A DNA stretch of 64,000 nucleotides, from contig NZ_CP038266.1 of assembly GCF_004564355.1 (NCBI RefSeq), positions 2,604,001 to 2,668,000 of the forward strand, read 5' to 3'. The notes beneath the pieces are model-generated. The model saw only the letters and a list, made by a program, of their open reading frames with translations. It did no database searches and was not told where the DNA came from. The DNA is from Microbacterium wangchenii. GTDB taxonomy: Bacteria; Actinomycetota; Actinomycetes; Actinomycetales; Microbacteriaceae. The position numbers and the translations under genes were made by a program. This document shows positions 8,874-16,291 of the stretch, piece after piece; position 1 is the stretch's first letter; each line of letters starts with the position of its first letter.

Positions 8874-9970
8874 CCGGCCGCACGGGACCTGTCGGCGTCG
8901 GCGTGATCGGCGCGGGCGTCATCAGCGACCAGTACCTGGGCAACCTGACGCGCTTCCCCGACGTCCAGGTGCGCGCCGTGGCCGACCTGGACGTCGCGCG
9001 GGCCGCGGCGAAGGCGCAGCAGTACGGTGTCCCGGCCGCCGGCACCGTGGACGAGCTCCTGGCCGACGATGACATCGAGATCGTCGTGAACCTCACGATC
9101 CCCGCCGCGCACGTCGAGGTCGCCGAGCGCGTCCTGGCCGCGGGGCGTCACGTGTGGACGGAGAAGCCCCTCGCCCTGAACCGCACAGCCGCTGAGGAGG
9201 TCGTCGCCGCCGGCGAGGCCGCCGGGCTGCGCGTGGCCAGCGCTCCCGACACGTTCCTGGGCGCGGGCATCCAGTCGGCCCTGCGACGCATGCGCGCCGG
9301 CGAGCTGGGCGACGTGCACAGCGCGCTCACCCTGATGCAGTCGCCCGGCCCGGAGTCGTGGCATCCGAACCCCGATTTCCTCTTCCAGGCGGGAGCCGGC
9401 CCGCTGTTCGACATCGGGCCCTACTACCTGACCGCGCTCGTCCAGTTCTTCGGGCCGATCTCCCGCGTGCAGGCGGTGGCCACCACGGCACGGCAGGAGC
9501 GCATCATCGGATCGGGCCCGCGAGCCGGCGAGCGCTTCGCCGTCACCGTGCCCACGCACGTCTCGGCGCTGTACGAGTTCGCCGGCGGCGCGACGGCCTC
9601 GAGCATCTTCAGCTTCGACACGCGGCAGGGCCGCACCTTGTTCGAGCTGTCGTCCTCGGATGTGACCCTCGCCATCCCCGACCCCAACATGTTCGAGGGC
9701 GACCTCACGATCGTGCGCGAGGACGCCACCGACACCGTCCCGGCCGAAGGCGCCTCCGCCGGACGCGGCATGGGCGTGGTGGAGCTGGCCCGCGCCATCC
9801 GCGCCGGGCGCCCCGAGCGCGCATCCGGGCGGCTCGCCCTGCACGTGGTCGACGTCATGCAGGCCACGATCGAGGCGGCGACCGCCGGCACCGCCCTCGG
9901 CGTGCACACCACCGTGACCGCCCCTGCCCCGCTCGAAGCGGACTGGGACCCGTTCGCGCGCACGTTGTGA
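8870..9970 (+). CDS. Gfo/Idh/MocA family dehydrogenase
   Basis: A 366-residue oxidoreductase with GVIGAGVISDQYLGN as the dinucleotide-binding loop, HVWTEKPLALN with the conserved EKP near residues 102-104, and PLFDIGPYYLTALVQFFGP as the catalytic helix region. The GTG start overlaps the preceding isomerase stop (GTGA), so the two are co-translated. With the oppositely oriented ThuA/dehydrogenase operon it likely forms one pathway for a modified sugar. No transporter is encoded nearby, which is unusual for a catabolic locus. Confidence 0.9.
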   Translation: MTGRTGPVGVGVIGAGVISDQYLGNLTRFPDVQVRAVADLDVARAAAKAQQYGVPAAGTVDELLADDDIEIVVNLTIPAAHVEVAERVLAAGRHVWTEKPLALNRTAAEEVVAAGEAAGLRVASAPDTFLGAGIQSALRRMRAGELGDVHSALTLMQSPGPESWHPNPDFLFQAGAGPLFDIGPYYLTALVQFFGPISRVQAVATTARQERIIGSGPRAGERFAVTVPTHVSALYEFAGGATASSIFSFDTRQGRTLFELSSSDVTLAIPDPNMFEGDLTIVREDATDTVPAEGASAGRGMGVVELARAIRAGRPERASGRLALHVVDVMQATIEAATAGTALGVHTTVTAPAPLEADWDPFARTL

Positions 9971-10016
9971 GCTCGCGGCCATGCCGTCGCTCGTTCTCAC
10001 CCCATCCCGCCGTTGT

Positions 10017-10030
10017 ACCTACTGGTAGGT
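10017..10030. promoter_or_regulatory. TetR-type operator, perfect 14-bp palindrome
   Basis: ACCTAC (10017-10022), TG, GTAGGT (10025-10030) form a perfect palindrome. It ends two bases before the likely -10 box TAGCCT (10032-10037), which stands six bases before the ATG at 10044. A repressor bound here would block the leaderless promoter, so autoregulation of the tetR-gap operon is likely. Confidence 0.75.
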
Positions 10031-10043
10031 GTAGCCTCGCGGC

Positions 10044-10637
10044 ATGAACTCGCGCGAACTGCTGGTCGAGACGATGGCGGATCTGCTGTGGGAACGCGGC
10101 TACGCCGACACGAGTCCGCGCGATGTGCGAGAGCGTTCCGGCGTGGGCCAGGGCAGCATGTACCACCACTTCCCCACCAAGCGCGACCTCGCCGTCGCCG
10201 CGCTGGAACGGAACATCGCCCAGCTGCGGCCCGCCGAATCCGGGCTCGCCGGGCCCGACGACCCGATGGCCCGCATCGAGGCGTACCTGCTGCATCCGCG
10301 CGACGCGCTCAAGGGATGCCGGGTGGGCCGGATGACACAGGACCGCCAGGTCCGCGAAGACCCCGCGCTCCTCGCCCCGGTCACGCGTGCCTTCCAGGAC
10401 GCGCACGAGACCTGGACGACCGTGTTGCGTGAGGCCGTCGACGCGGGTCGGTTGCCCGCCGAGGTCGACCCCGTGCGCCTGGCGCACACCCTCATGGCCG
10501 TCCTTCAGGGCGGCTACGTCCTGGCCATCGCGCATCAGGACCCCCGCCCGTTCGAAGAGGCGTGCGCCGGCGCGCTCGACCTCCTGCACGCCGCAGCACC
10601 CCACCCGACGACATCCACCCACGACAGGAAGAAGTGA
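10044..10637 (+). CDS. TetR/AcrR family transcriptional regulator
   Basis: A 197-residue TetR protein. The N-terminal helix-turn-helix covers roughly residues 10-50 (ELLVETMADLLWERGY...SGVGQGSMYHHFPTKRDL), with the SMYHHF recognition-helix signature. The ligand domain includes GCRVGRMTQD and resembles the YxaF/LmrA-type C-terminal domain. It has a perfect operator just upstream and is followed after six bases by a glyceraldehyde-3-phosphate dehydrogenase gene, so it probably represses both. The ligand is unknown; a redox- or electrophile-type inducer would fit but is inference. Confidence 0.92.
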   Translation: MNSRELLVETMADLLWERGYADTSPRDVRERSGVGQGSMYHHFPTKRDLAVAALERNIAQLRPAESGLAGPDDPMARIEAYLLHPRDALKGCRVGRMTQDRQVREDPALLAPVTRAFQDAHETWTTVLREAVDAGRLPAEVDPVRLAHTLMAVLQGGYVLAIAHQDPRPFEEACAGALDLLHAAAPHPTTSTHDRKK

Positions 10638-10642
10638 CGATC

Positions 10643-11647
10643 ATGACAGTACGTATCGGCATCAACGGATTCGGGCGCACCGGACGCACCTACCTGCGCG
10701 CCGCCCTGGCAAGCGACGCGGACGTGGAGGTGGTGGCCGTCAACGACCTCACCGACGCCCGCACGCTGGCGAGCCTGCTCGAATGGGATTCCCTCTCCGG
10801 GCACCTCGACGGCGTCGGGGTCGACGGCGACGCCATCACGCTGGGAGGAAGGCGCATCACCGTATCCGCCCAGCCCGATCCGTCCGCGATCCGCTGGGGC
10901 GACGTCGGCGCCGACATCGTGATCGAGTCCACTGGCCGGTACACCGACGGCAGCGCCGCATCCGCCCATCTCGCCGGCGGCGCCCGGAAGGTCATCATCT
11001 CCGCCCCCGCGAAGGGCGATGTGCCCACGTACGTGCTGGGGGTCAACGACGACGCGCTCGACCCCGACGCCCACGACGTCTTCTCCAACGGATCGTGCAC
11101 CACGAACTCGGTGGCGCCGTTGGCGAAGGTGCTCCACGACGCGTTCGGCATCGAGTCGGGCCTCATGACGACGGTCCACGCGTACACCGGAGACCAGCGG
11201 CTACAGGATGCACCGCATTCCGACCTGCGCCGTGCACGCGCGGCGGCGGTGTCGACCATTCCGACCTCTTCGGGCGCGGCCAAGACGATCGGCAAGATCA
11301 TCCCGGAGCTGGACGGCCGGCTCACCGGTGCCGCACTGCGCGTCCCGGTCCCGGTCGGCTCGATCACCGACCTCACCGCCGTCCTGCGGACCAGCGCGGG
11401 GGTGGACGAGGTGAACGCGGCCTTCCGGGAGGCGGCCGCATCCGGTCCGCTGCAGCGCTATCTGCAGTACTCGGAGGCACCGCTGGTGTCGGCGGACATC
11501 GTGGGCAACCCGTTCTCCACGATCTTCGACGCACCGCTGACGCAGGCGATCGGCTCGCAGGTGAAGGTCTTCGGCTGGTACGACAACGAGTGGGCGTTCT
11601 CCCACCGCCTCGTCGAGTTCTCCGCCCGCCTCGGCGCGGCCCTCTGA
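10643..11647 (+). CDS. gap: Glyceraldehyde-3-phosphate dehydrogenase (divergent paralog)
   Basis: A 334-residue GAPDH, oxidising glyceraldehyde 3-phosphate to 1,3-bisphosphoglycerate with NAD(P). The nucleotide loop is GINGFGRTGR, and the catalytic cysteine is in SNGSCTTNS (about residues 148-156), where most housekeeping enzymes read SCTTN followed by cysteine. The partner histidine is in TTVHAYTGDQ. The C-terminus reads YDNEWAFSHR rather than the usual YDNEWGYSNR. The TetR neighbour and these substitutions suggest an inducible isoenzyme rather than the main glycolytic copy. A strong hairpin terminator follows. Confidence 0.9.
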   Translation: MTVRIGINGFGRTGRTYLRAALASDADVEVVAVNDLTDARTLASLLEWDSLSGHLDGVGVDGDAITLGGRRITVSAQPDPSAIRWGDVGADIVIESTGRYTDGSAASAHLAGGARKVIISAPAKGDVPTYVLGVNDDALDPDAHDVFSNGSCTTNSVAPLAKVLHDAFGIESGLMTTVHAYTGDQRLQDAPHSDLRRARAAAVSTIPTSSGAAKTIGKIIPELDGRLTGAALRVPVPVGSITDLTAVLRTSAGVDEVNAAFREAAASGPLQRYLQYSEAPLVSADIVGNPFSTIFDAPLTQAIGSQVKVFGWYDNEWAFSHRLVEFSARLGAAL

Positions 11648-11672
11648 CTCCACCTCACCGTCCGCAGAAGAC

Positions 11673-11707
11673 GAAAGAGCGCCCGGCGGATCGCCGGGCG
11701 CTCTTTC
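11673..11707. terminator. Hairpin terminator after gap (bidirectional)
   Basis: A perfect 16-bp stem (11673-11688 paired with 11692-11707) has a three-base GAT loop. The outer bases GAAAGAG/CTCTTTC give a short T-run on the plus strand. It ends the tetR-gap operon, and because it is symmetric it may also stop transcription of the oppositely oriented tRNA-Ala. Confidence 0.85.
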
Positions 11708-11713
11708 ATTTGG

Positions 11714-11786
11714 TGGACCTGAGGGGATTCGAACCCCTGACCTCTTCATTGCGAACGAAGCGCGCTACCAACTGCGCCACAGGCCC
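11714..11786 (-). tRNA. tRNA-Ala (anticodon CGC)
   Basis: A 73-base cloverleaf on the minus strand. The 7-bp acceptor stem carries the G3-U70 pair that identifies alanine tRNAs, the anticodon loop TTCGCAA gives anticodon CGC (reads GCG), and the T-loop is TTCGAAT. The discriminator base is A and CCA is not encoded. It lies just beyond the gap terminator. Confidence 0.93.
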
Positions 11787-12021
11787 CTGAACCTCCGCTA
11801 CATTACCACGCCACGGGGGTGCTCCCGCGCCGTCGCCTCCCCCTCATACGCCCTCCGCTGCCCCGCTTTCGCGCCACTTCGGCGTAACCGCGCCACATCA
11901 AAACGCAGCGGATGCACGTTTATGGCGCGAACGTGGGACCGGGACGCGGAGGGCGCGACGCTGGGAACGGGACGCGGAAGGCTCGACGCGGAGGCTGCGC
12001 GGAGGAGGAGGCGGGGCGGGC

Positions 12022-12969
12022 TCAGGCGCCGACGGCGCGGCGCGCGAGCAGCCGGCGCACGTGGTCTTCGATCTCGGCGTCGTCCACGTACCCCATGCGG
12101 CTGAACTCCGAGGCGCGCGCGGTGCGGGCCTCGTCGATCGAAGGCGGCTGGTTCTGCGCCGCGAGGTCGCGCAGCGCCTCTTCGCGGGCTGCGGCACGCA
12201 GGGCCGCGCGCGCGTCGTGCTCGTCCAGCACGGCGGCCGCACGAGAGCCCGCGGACGACACGAGCGGGCGCGGCAGCTCGCGCGGCGTCCACGCGGCCGC
12301 GCGCGGGCGCCCCACGGCGAGATCGGGCATCGGGGTGGCGACGCGCTCCGCGACGACGGCAGGCACCTCGCGGACGACGGCGCGGGCGGCCACACGCGAC
12401 ATGCGGTGCAACGCGACGACGGACAGCAGCGTGGTCGCGCCCCCGGCCCACAGCAGAGCGGCGGATGCGGCGGACAGGAACACCCACACGCCGGCTCCGG
12501 TGGCCGCCAGGCCCGCGACACCGAGTGCGGTGGCGGCCAGGCGCATACGGCGGCGAGCGCGGGCACGGCGGAATGCCGGACGGCTGCGGGCGGCGGCACG
12601 CTCGGCGCGGGCGGCCTCGATCGCCTCCGCGCGGCGGGCGCGGGCGAGCTCACGCTCGGCGGCGCTCTCCTCCTTCGCCGCTTCCAGGCGGGCGCGGGCG
12701 ACGACGAGCTCGGTCTGCTCCTGCTCGGCCTGGACGCGGCGGGCGAGGCGCTGCTGGGCGAGCGCCGTCCGGGCGTTCAGCTCGAGCCGCACCTCCTGGG
12801 GAGTCTCGCTGGTCTCGGCCAGCACGCGCAGCGCCTGGTTCAGGCGCACCGCGTTCCGCTCCGCAGAGGTGTACTGGTAGCGACTGGCCCACGAGGGCAG
12901 CAGGTAGACGAGCCAGAGCACGACGGCGACGGCGACGATCACGCCGCCTCCCAGTACCTGGCCACCCAT
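12022..12969 (-). CDS. Membrane protein with long coiled coil, function unknown
   Basis: A 315-residue protein. One hydrophobic helix lies near the N-terminus (GGGVIVAVAVVLWLVYLLP, about residues 8-26). An Ala/Glu/Arg-rich segment with heptad character follows (about residues 60-145), then a second hydrophobic pair (about 155-195), then a soluble tail ending in RRLLARRAVGA. I start at ATG 12967-12969; a longer frame exists but adds polar sequence before the membrane helix. No catalytic motif is recognised. Similar proteins are common in Microbacteriaceae. The 11,798-12,021 gap downstream has only GC-rich, weakly repetitive sequence. Confidence 0.75.
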   Translation of the reverse strand: MGGQVLGGGVIVAVAVVLWLVYLLPSWASRYQYTSAERNAVRLNQALRVLAETSETPQEVRLELNARTALAQQRLARRVQAEQEQTELVVARARLEAAKEESAAERELARARRAEAIEAARAERAAARSRPAFRRARARRRMRLAATALGVAGLAATGAGVWVFLSAASAALLWAGGATTLLSVVALHRMSRVAARAVVREVPAVVAERVATPMPDLAVGRPRAAAWTPRELPRPLVSSAGSRAAAVLDEHDARAALRAAAREEALRDLAAQNQPPSIDEARTARASEFSRMGYVDDAEIEDHVRRLLARRAVGA

Positions 12970-13041
12970 GCCGCTAACGGTATGCGACGCGCGGCCGGAC
13001 GCATACCAGCCTGTGCGCGTGTCGCGCAGCGAAAACGTCAA

Positions 13042-13671
13042 TCAGGCCGGTAAGCGGTCCGACGGCGGCACGGTCGCCGCATCCGGCGGGACGCGGCCTT
13101 GAACCCACCGGGCCAGCACCCCCTCGGGCACTTCCTCGCGCACGAGCGCGAACGCGTAGTGGTCGCGCCAGTCGCCGTTGATGTGGATGTAGCGACGCCG
13201 CAGCCCCTCGTAGCGGAAGCCGAGCTTCTGCACGACGCGCAGGCTCGCCGCGTTCTCCGGACGGATGCAGATCTCCATGCGGTGAAGGCGCAGTTCGTCG
13301 AAGCACAGGTCGGTCGCCATGGCCACCGACACCGGGGTGATCCCGCGCCCGGCGAACCGCTCGCTCACCCAGTAGCCGATCGTCGCGGACGCGAGGGAAC
13401 CGCGCGAGATCCCCCACACGTTGAGCTGTCCGGCGACCTCGCCGTCGTACTCCATGACGAAGGGCACGCCCACGCCGTCACGGTGCTGTTGTAGGAGCCT
13501 GCGCACGCCCAGGCGCATGTCGAAGGAGACCGGGCCGTCGGGGCTGGTCGCCTCCCACTGCTTCAGCCACGGCCGGTTGGAGAGCAGCTCGTTCTGCAGC
13601 ACACGCGCGTCGCGGGCGCGCACGAGACGGATCGAGATCGGCCCGTGGCGACGCGGAACAGACAGATCCAT
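13042..13671 (-). CDS. GNAT acetyltransferase, RimJ/RimL type
   Basis: A 209-residue N-acetyltransferase of the RimJ/RimL group, which transfers acetyl from acetyl-CoA to protein N-termini or small amines. The acetyl-CoA loop region reads GYWVSERFAGRGITPVSVAM (about residues 99-118), followed by RMEICIRPENAASLRVVQKLGFRYEGLRR (shown: ENAASLRVVQKLGF), the usual motif of this branch. It follows galU on the same strand by 21 bases and may share its transcript. Substrate unknown. Confidence 0.88.
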   Translation of the reverse strand: MDLSVPRRHGPISIRLVRARDARVLQNELLSNRPWLKQWEATSPDGPVSFDMRLGVRRLLQQHRDGVGVPFVMEYDGEVAGQLNVWGISRGSLASATIGYWVSERFAGRGITPVSVAMATDLCFDELRLHRMEICIRPENAASLRVVQKLGFRYEGLRRRYIHINGDWRDHYAFALVREEVPEGVLARWVQGRVPPDAATVPPSDRLPA

Positions 13672-13692
13672 GCCACCCCCTCGACGACGACG

Positions 13693-14583
13693 TCAGAGCG
13701 TCGCCGCGAACTCCTTGAACCACGGGCGCAGGGCGGGCCCGAGGTCCTCGCGGTCGGCGGCGAGCTGCACGATGGCCTTGATGTAGTCCACCCTATCCCC
13801 GGTGTCGTACCGGCGGCCGCGGAAGATCACGCCGTACACGCCGCCGCCGTCCCCGGCGCCGGACGCGAGCTCCTGCAGGGCATCGGTCAGCTGGATCTCT
13901 CCGCCCTTGCCCGGTTCGGTGCGCTCGAGGATCTCGAACACGTCGGGCCCCAGGACGTACCGCCCGATGATGGCGAGGTTGGAGGGCGCGTCCTCGGCCT
14001 TGGGCTTCTCGACCAGCTGCGTCACCTTGACGACGTCGTCCTCGTCGGTGGGCTCCACGGCGGCGACACCGTACATGTGGATCTGCGCGGGGTCGACCTC
14101 CATCAGCGCGATGATCGTGGCCCCGCGCAGGTCGTACTCGGCGAGCATTTTGGTGAGCAGCTCGTCGCGCTCGTCGATCAGGTCGTCGCCCAGGAGAACC
14201 GCGAACGGGTGGTCGCCGACGTGCGCCTGCGAACGGAGCACGGCGTGACCGAGTCCCTTCGGCTCGCCCTGACGCACCATGTGCACGTTGGCGAGGTCGG
14301 AGGAGTACTCGACCTTCTGCAGCTTCTCCGCGTCGCCCTTGGCGCGCAGCTTGTCTTCGAGCTCGGGCACCGAGTCGAAGTGGTTGGCGATGTTGTTCTT
14401 GTTCCGCCCGACGATGATGAGGACGTCGTCGATGCCGGCCTCCACCGCCTCTTCGACGACGTACTGGATGGCCGGCTTGTCCACAACCGGGAGCATTTCC
14501 TTGGGCATCGCCTTGGTGGCGGGAAGGAAGCGGGTACCGAGTCCTGCGGCCGGGATGACGGCCTTGAAGGGCTTATGCGACAT
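13693..14583 (-). CDS. galU: UTP-glucose-1-phosphate uridylyltransferase
   Basis: A 296-residue GalU: UTP plus glucose 1-phosphate gives UDP-glucose and pyrophosphate, feeding cell-envelope glycans. The nucleotidyltransferase motif AVIPAAGLGTRFLPATKAMPKE starts at about residue 7 (shown: IPAAGLGTRFLPATK). Further features are FAVLLGDDLID with metal-binding aspartates, VEKPKAEDAPSN, and GGEIQLTDAL near residue 230. The ATG at 14581-14583 is preceded six bases upstream by TAACCT, suggesting a leaderless transcript. Length and motifs are all standard. Confidence 0.96.
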   Translation of the reverse strand: MSHKPFKAVIPAAGLGTRFLPATKAMPKEMLPVVDKPAIQYVVEEAVEAGIDDVLIIVGRNKNNIANHFDSVPELEDKLRAKGDAEKLQKVEYSSDLANVHMVRQGEPKGLGHAVLRSQAHVGDHPFAVLLGDDLIDERDELLTKMLAEYDLRGATIIALMEVDPAQIHMYGVAAVEPTDEDDVVKVTQLVEKPKAEDAPSNLAIIGRYVLGPDVFEILERTEPGKGGEIQLTDALQELASGAGDGGGVYGVIFRGRRYDTGDRVDYIKAIVQLAADREDLGPALRPWFKEFAATL

Positions 14584-14670
14584 GAACACAGGTTAGCCCG
14601 AGCCGTGTGAACCTCGTGTGACGGGCCGGCTACGGCGGATGCCGCGCCTGACCGGCCTAGAATCGGATCC

Positions 14671-15270
14671 ATGTCGGACCGCATCGATCACGCCAAGCGT
14701 GCGCTGCGCGCCGATCTGCGCGAACGGCGGCAGATGCAGTCGGAATCCGCGCGTGCGCAGGCCGCCCACGGACTGCGCCGGCAGCTGGACGAACTCCTCG
14801 AACAGCTGGACGCGCACTCGATCTCCTGCTTCCTGTCCACGCCCAGCGAGCCCGGCACGCGGGAATTCATCGACGCGGCCGTGGGGCGCGGCATCCGCGT
14901 GCTGCTGCCCATCACGCGCGCCGACGGCCTGCTGGACTGGGCCGTGGCCGTCGCCGGCGGCGATGTGACCGCGGGCCTGACGGGATCCCCCGAACCCGTG
15001 GGCGAGGTCCTGGGACCCATCGCGGTGAACGACGTCGACCTGCTGCTGGTGCCGGCAGCCGCCGTCGACCGCACCGGCATGCGCCTGGGCTGGGGCCGCG
15101 GCTACTTCGACAAGACCCTCGGGTCGATGGAGAAATGCCCGCCCGTGTACGCGGTGGTCTTCGACTCCGAGTTCGTCGACGAGGTCCCCCGCGACGTCCA
15201 CGATCAACCCGTCACCGGCATCGTCACCCCGACGCGCACCGTCACGTTTTCCACCTCAGCGCCCCGCTGA
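14671..15270 (+). CDS. 5-formyltetrahydrofolate cyclo-ligase
   Basis: A 199-residue enzyme converting 5-formyltetrahydrofolate plus ATP to 5,10-methenyltetrahydrofolate. The signature is GMRLGWGRGYFDKTL (about residues 135-149), with an N-terminal KRALRADLRERR basic segment. A TAGAAT box at 14658-14663 sits seven bases before the ATG, again a leaderless-type start. It faces away from galU and is followed after 18 bases by the FmdB-type gene, so the two probably share a transcript with mscL. Confidence 0.93.
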   Translation: MSDRIDHAKRALRADLRERRQMQSESARAQAAHGLRRQLDELLEQLDAHSISCFLSTPSEPGTREFIDAAVGRGIRVLLPITRADGLLDWAVAVAGGDVTAGLTGSPEPVGEVLGPIAVNDVDLLLVPAAAVDRTGMRLGWGRGYFDKTLGSMEKCPPVYAVVFDSEFVDEVPRDVHDQPVTGIVTPTRTVTFSTSAPR

Positions 15271-15288
15271 TCCACCCGAGGAGCTCCC

Positions 15289-15609
15289 ATGCCCACCTAC
15301 GCGTATGCCTGCAAGCAGTGCGCTCACCGTTTCGACGCCGTGCAGTCCTTCTCCGAGCCGACCCTGACCGTGTGCCCGGAGTGCGGCGGCACGCTGCGCA
15401 AGGAGTACGGCTCGATCGGCGTCACCTTCAACGGCTCGGGTTTCTACCGCACCGACTCGCGCGCAGGTGACGGCAAGACCACCGGCAAGAAGGCTGCGGA
15501 TGCGTCGGCTTCGGGTGGTTCGGCAACCGGGACCAGTAGCGCCTCGCCGGCGGCTTCGGCATCATCGACCTCGAGCAGTTCGTCGGCTCCGGCGTCGTCG
15601 GGCTCGTAA
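15289..15609 (+). CDS. FmdB-family zinc-ribbon protein
   Basis: A 106-residue protein with an N-terminal zinc ribbon (YACKQCAHRFDAVQ and CPECGGTLRKEYG, residues about 6-45) and then a low-complexity Ser/Ala/Gly/Thr tail. It matches the FmdB regulatory family, whose molecular role is poorly known. The AGGAGCTCCC ribosome site precedes the ATG. It lies between the folate cyclo-ligase and mscL, a common order in Microbacteriaceae. Confidence 0.9.
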   Translation: MPTYAYACKQCAHRFDAVQSFSEPTLTVCPECGGTLRKEYGSIGVTFNGSGFYRTDSRAGDGKTTGKKAADASASGGSATGTSSASPAASASSTSSSSSAPASSGS

Positions 15610-15637
15610 TCCCCCACAGGAAACCGAGGACCAGCAC

Positions 15638-16063
15638 ATGATCAAGGGCTTCAAGGAGTTCATCCTCCGCGGGAACGTCATCGACCTGGCCGTCGCGGTC
15701 GTCATCGGCGGTGCGTTCACCGCCATCGTCAACGCGGTGGTCACCTCGATCATCAACCCCCTCGTGGCGCTGTTCTACCAGGCGGATGAGTCCGGCCAGT
15801 TCGGCCCGACCCTGACCGGCATCTACGGCCAGGAGGTCACGTTCCCCCTCGGTACGCTCCTGAGCGCCGTCATCAGCTTCTTCGCCGTTGCCGCCGTGGT
15901 CTACTTCGTGTTCGTGTACCCGATGAACCGCATCAAGGAGCGCGCCGCGGCCCGCGCCGGTGTCAGCGAAGCAGCCGATGAGCCGCAGCTGCCCACCGAG
16001 CAGGAGCTGCTCGTGCAGATCCGCGACCTCCTGGAGAAGTCCGGTCCCGCTGCCCGCACCTGA
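15638..16063 (+). CDS. mscL: Large-conductance mechanosensitive channel
   Basis: A 141-residue MscL, the pentameric membrane channel that opens at high membrane tension and protects against hypo-osmotic shock. The N-terminal helix is MIKGFKEFILRGNVIDLAVA, followed by TM1 VVIGGAFTAIVNAVV, a periplasmic loop, TM2 AVISFFAVAAVVYFVFVYP, and a C-terminal bundle with LLVQIRDLL. I take ATG 15638, 29 bases after the FmdB stop. A longer in-frame start exists but only adds non-homologous sequence. Confidence 0.96.
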   Translation: MIKGFKEFILRGNVIDLAVAVVIGGAFTAIVNAVVTSIINPLVALFYQADESGQFGPTLTGIYGQEVTFPLGTLLSAVISFFAVAAVVYFVFVYPMNRIKERAAARAGVSEAADEPQLPTEQELLVQIRDLLEKSGPAART

Positions 16064-16087
16064 CCGGCGCACCGGCCTGAGCGGCCC

Positions 16088-16291
16088 TCAGTAGTGCGGC
16101 GGGACGTCGCGGCGCAGACGCTCGTCGTTGGGTCCGGGCGTGTCTCCGGCGGATGCCGCGGATGACGCGGCCTCCTCCTCGGGCGACTCGTCGGAGGGCG
16201 TCGGCTCCGCGCTGGTACCCGGCGCGGGCGTGAGCTGAGCCCGGCGAGCGCCGGGGACGCGCACGATCCGCTGGCGGTCAGTCGACGACAT
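16088..16291 (-). CDS. Small hypothetical protein
   Basis: A 67-residue, acidic, Ser/Glu/Ala-rich protein with a conserved-looking tail NDERLRRDVPPHY. The ATG lies inside the last codons of the upstream helicase-like gene (14-base overlap, same strand), so it is likely translated by coupling. The composition suggests intrinsic disorder. No function recognised. It ends 24 bases from the convergent mscL stop. Confidence 0.65.
   Translation of the reverse strand: MSSTDRQRIVRVPGARRAQLTPAPGTSAEPTPSDESPEEEAASSAASAGDTPGPNDERLRRDVPPHY

Noticed and set aside
11817..12021. Short repeated GGGACGCGGA blocks downstream of the coiled-coil gene
   Set aside because: Only two or three loose copies in GC-rich sequence; not distinguishable from composition.
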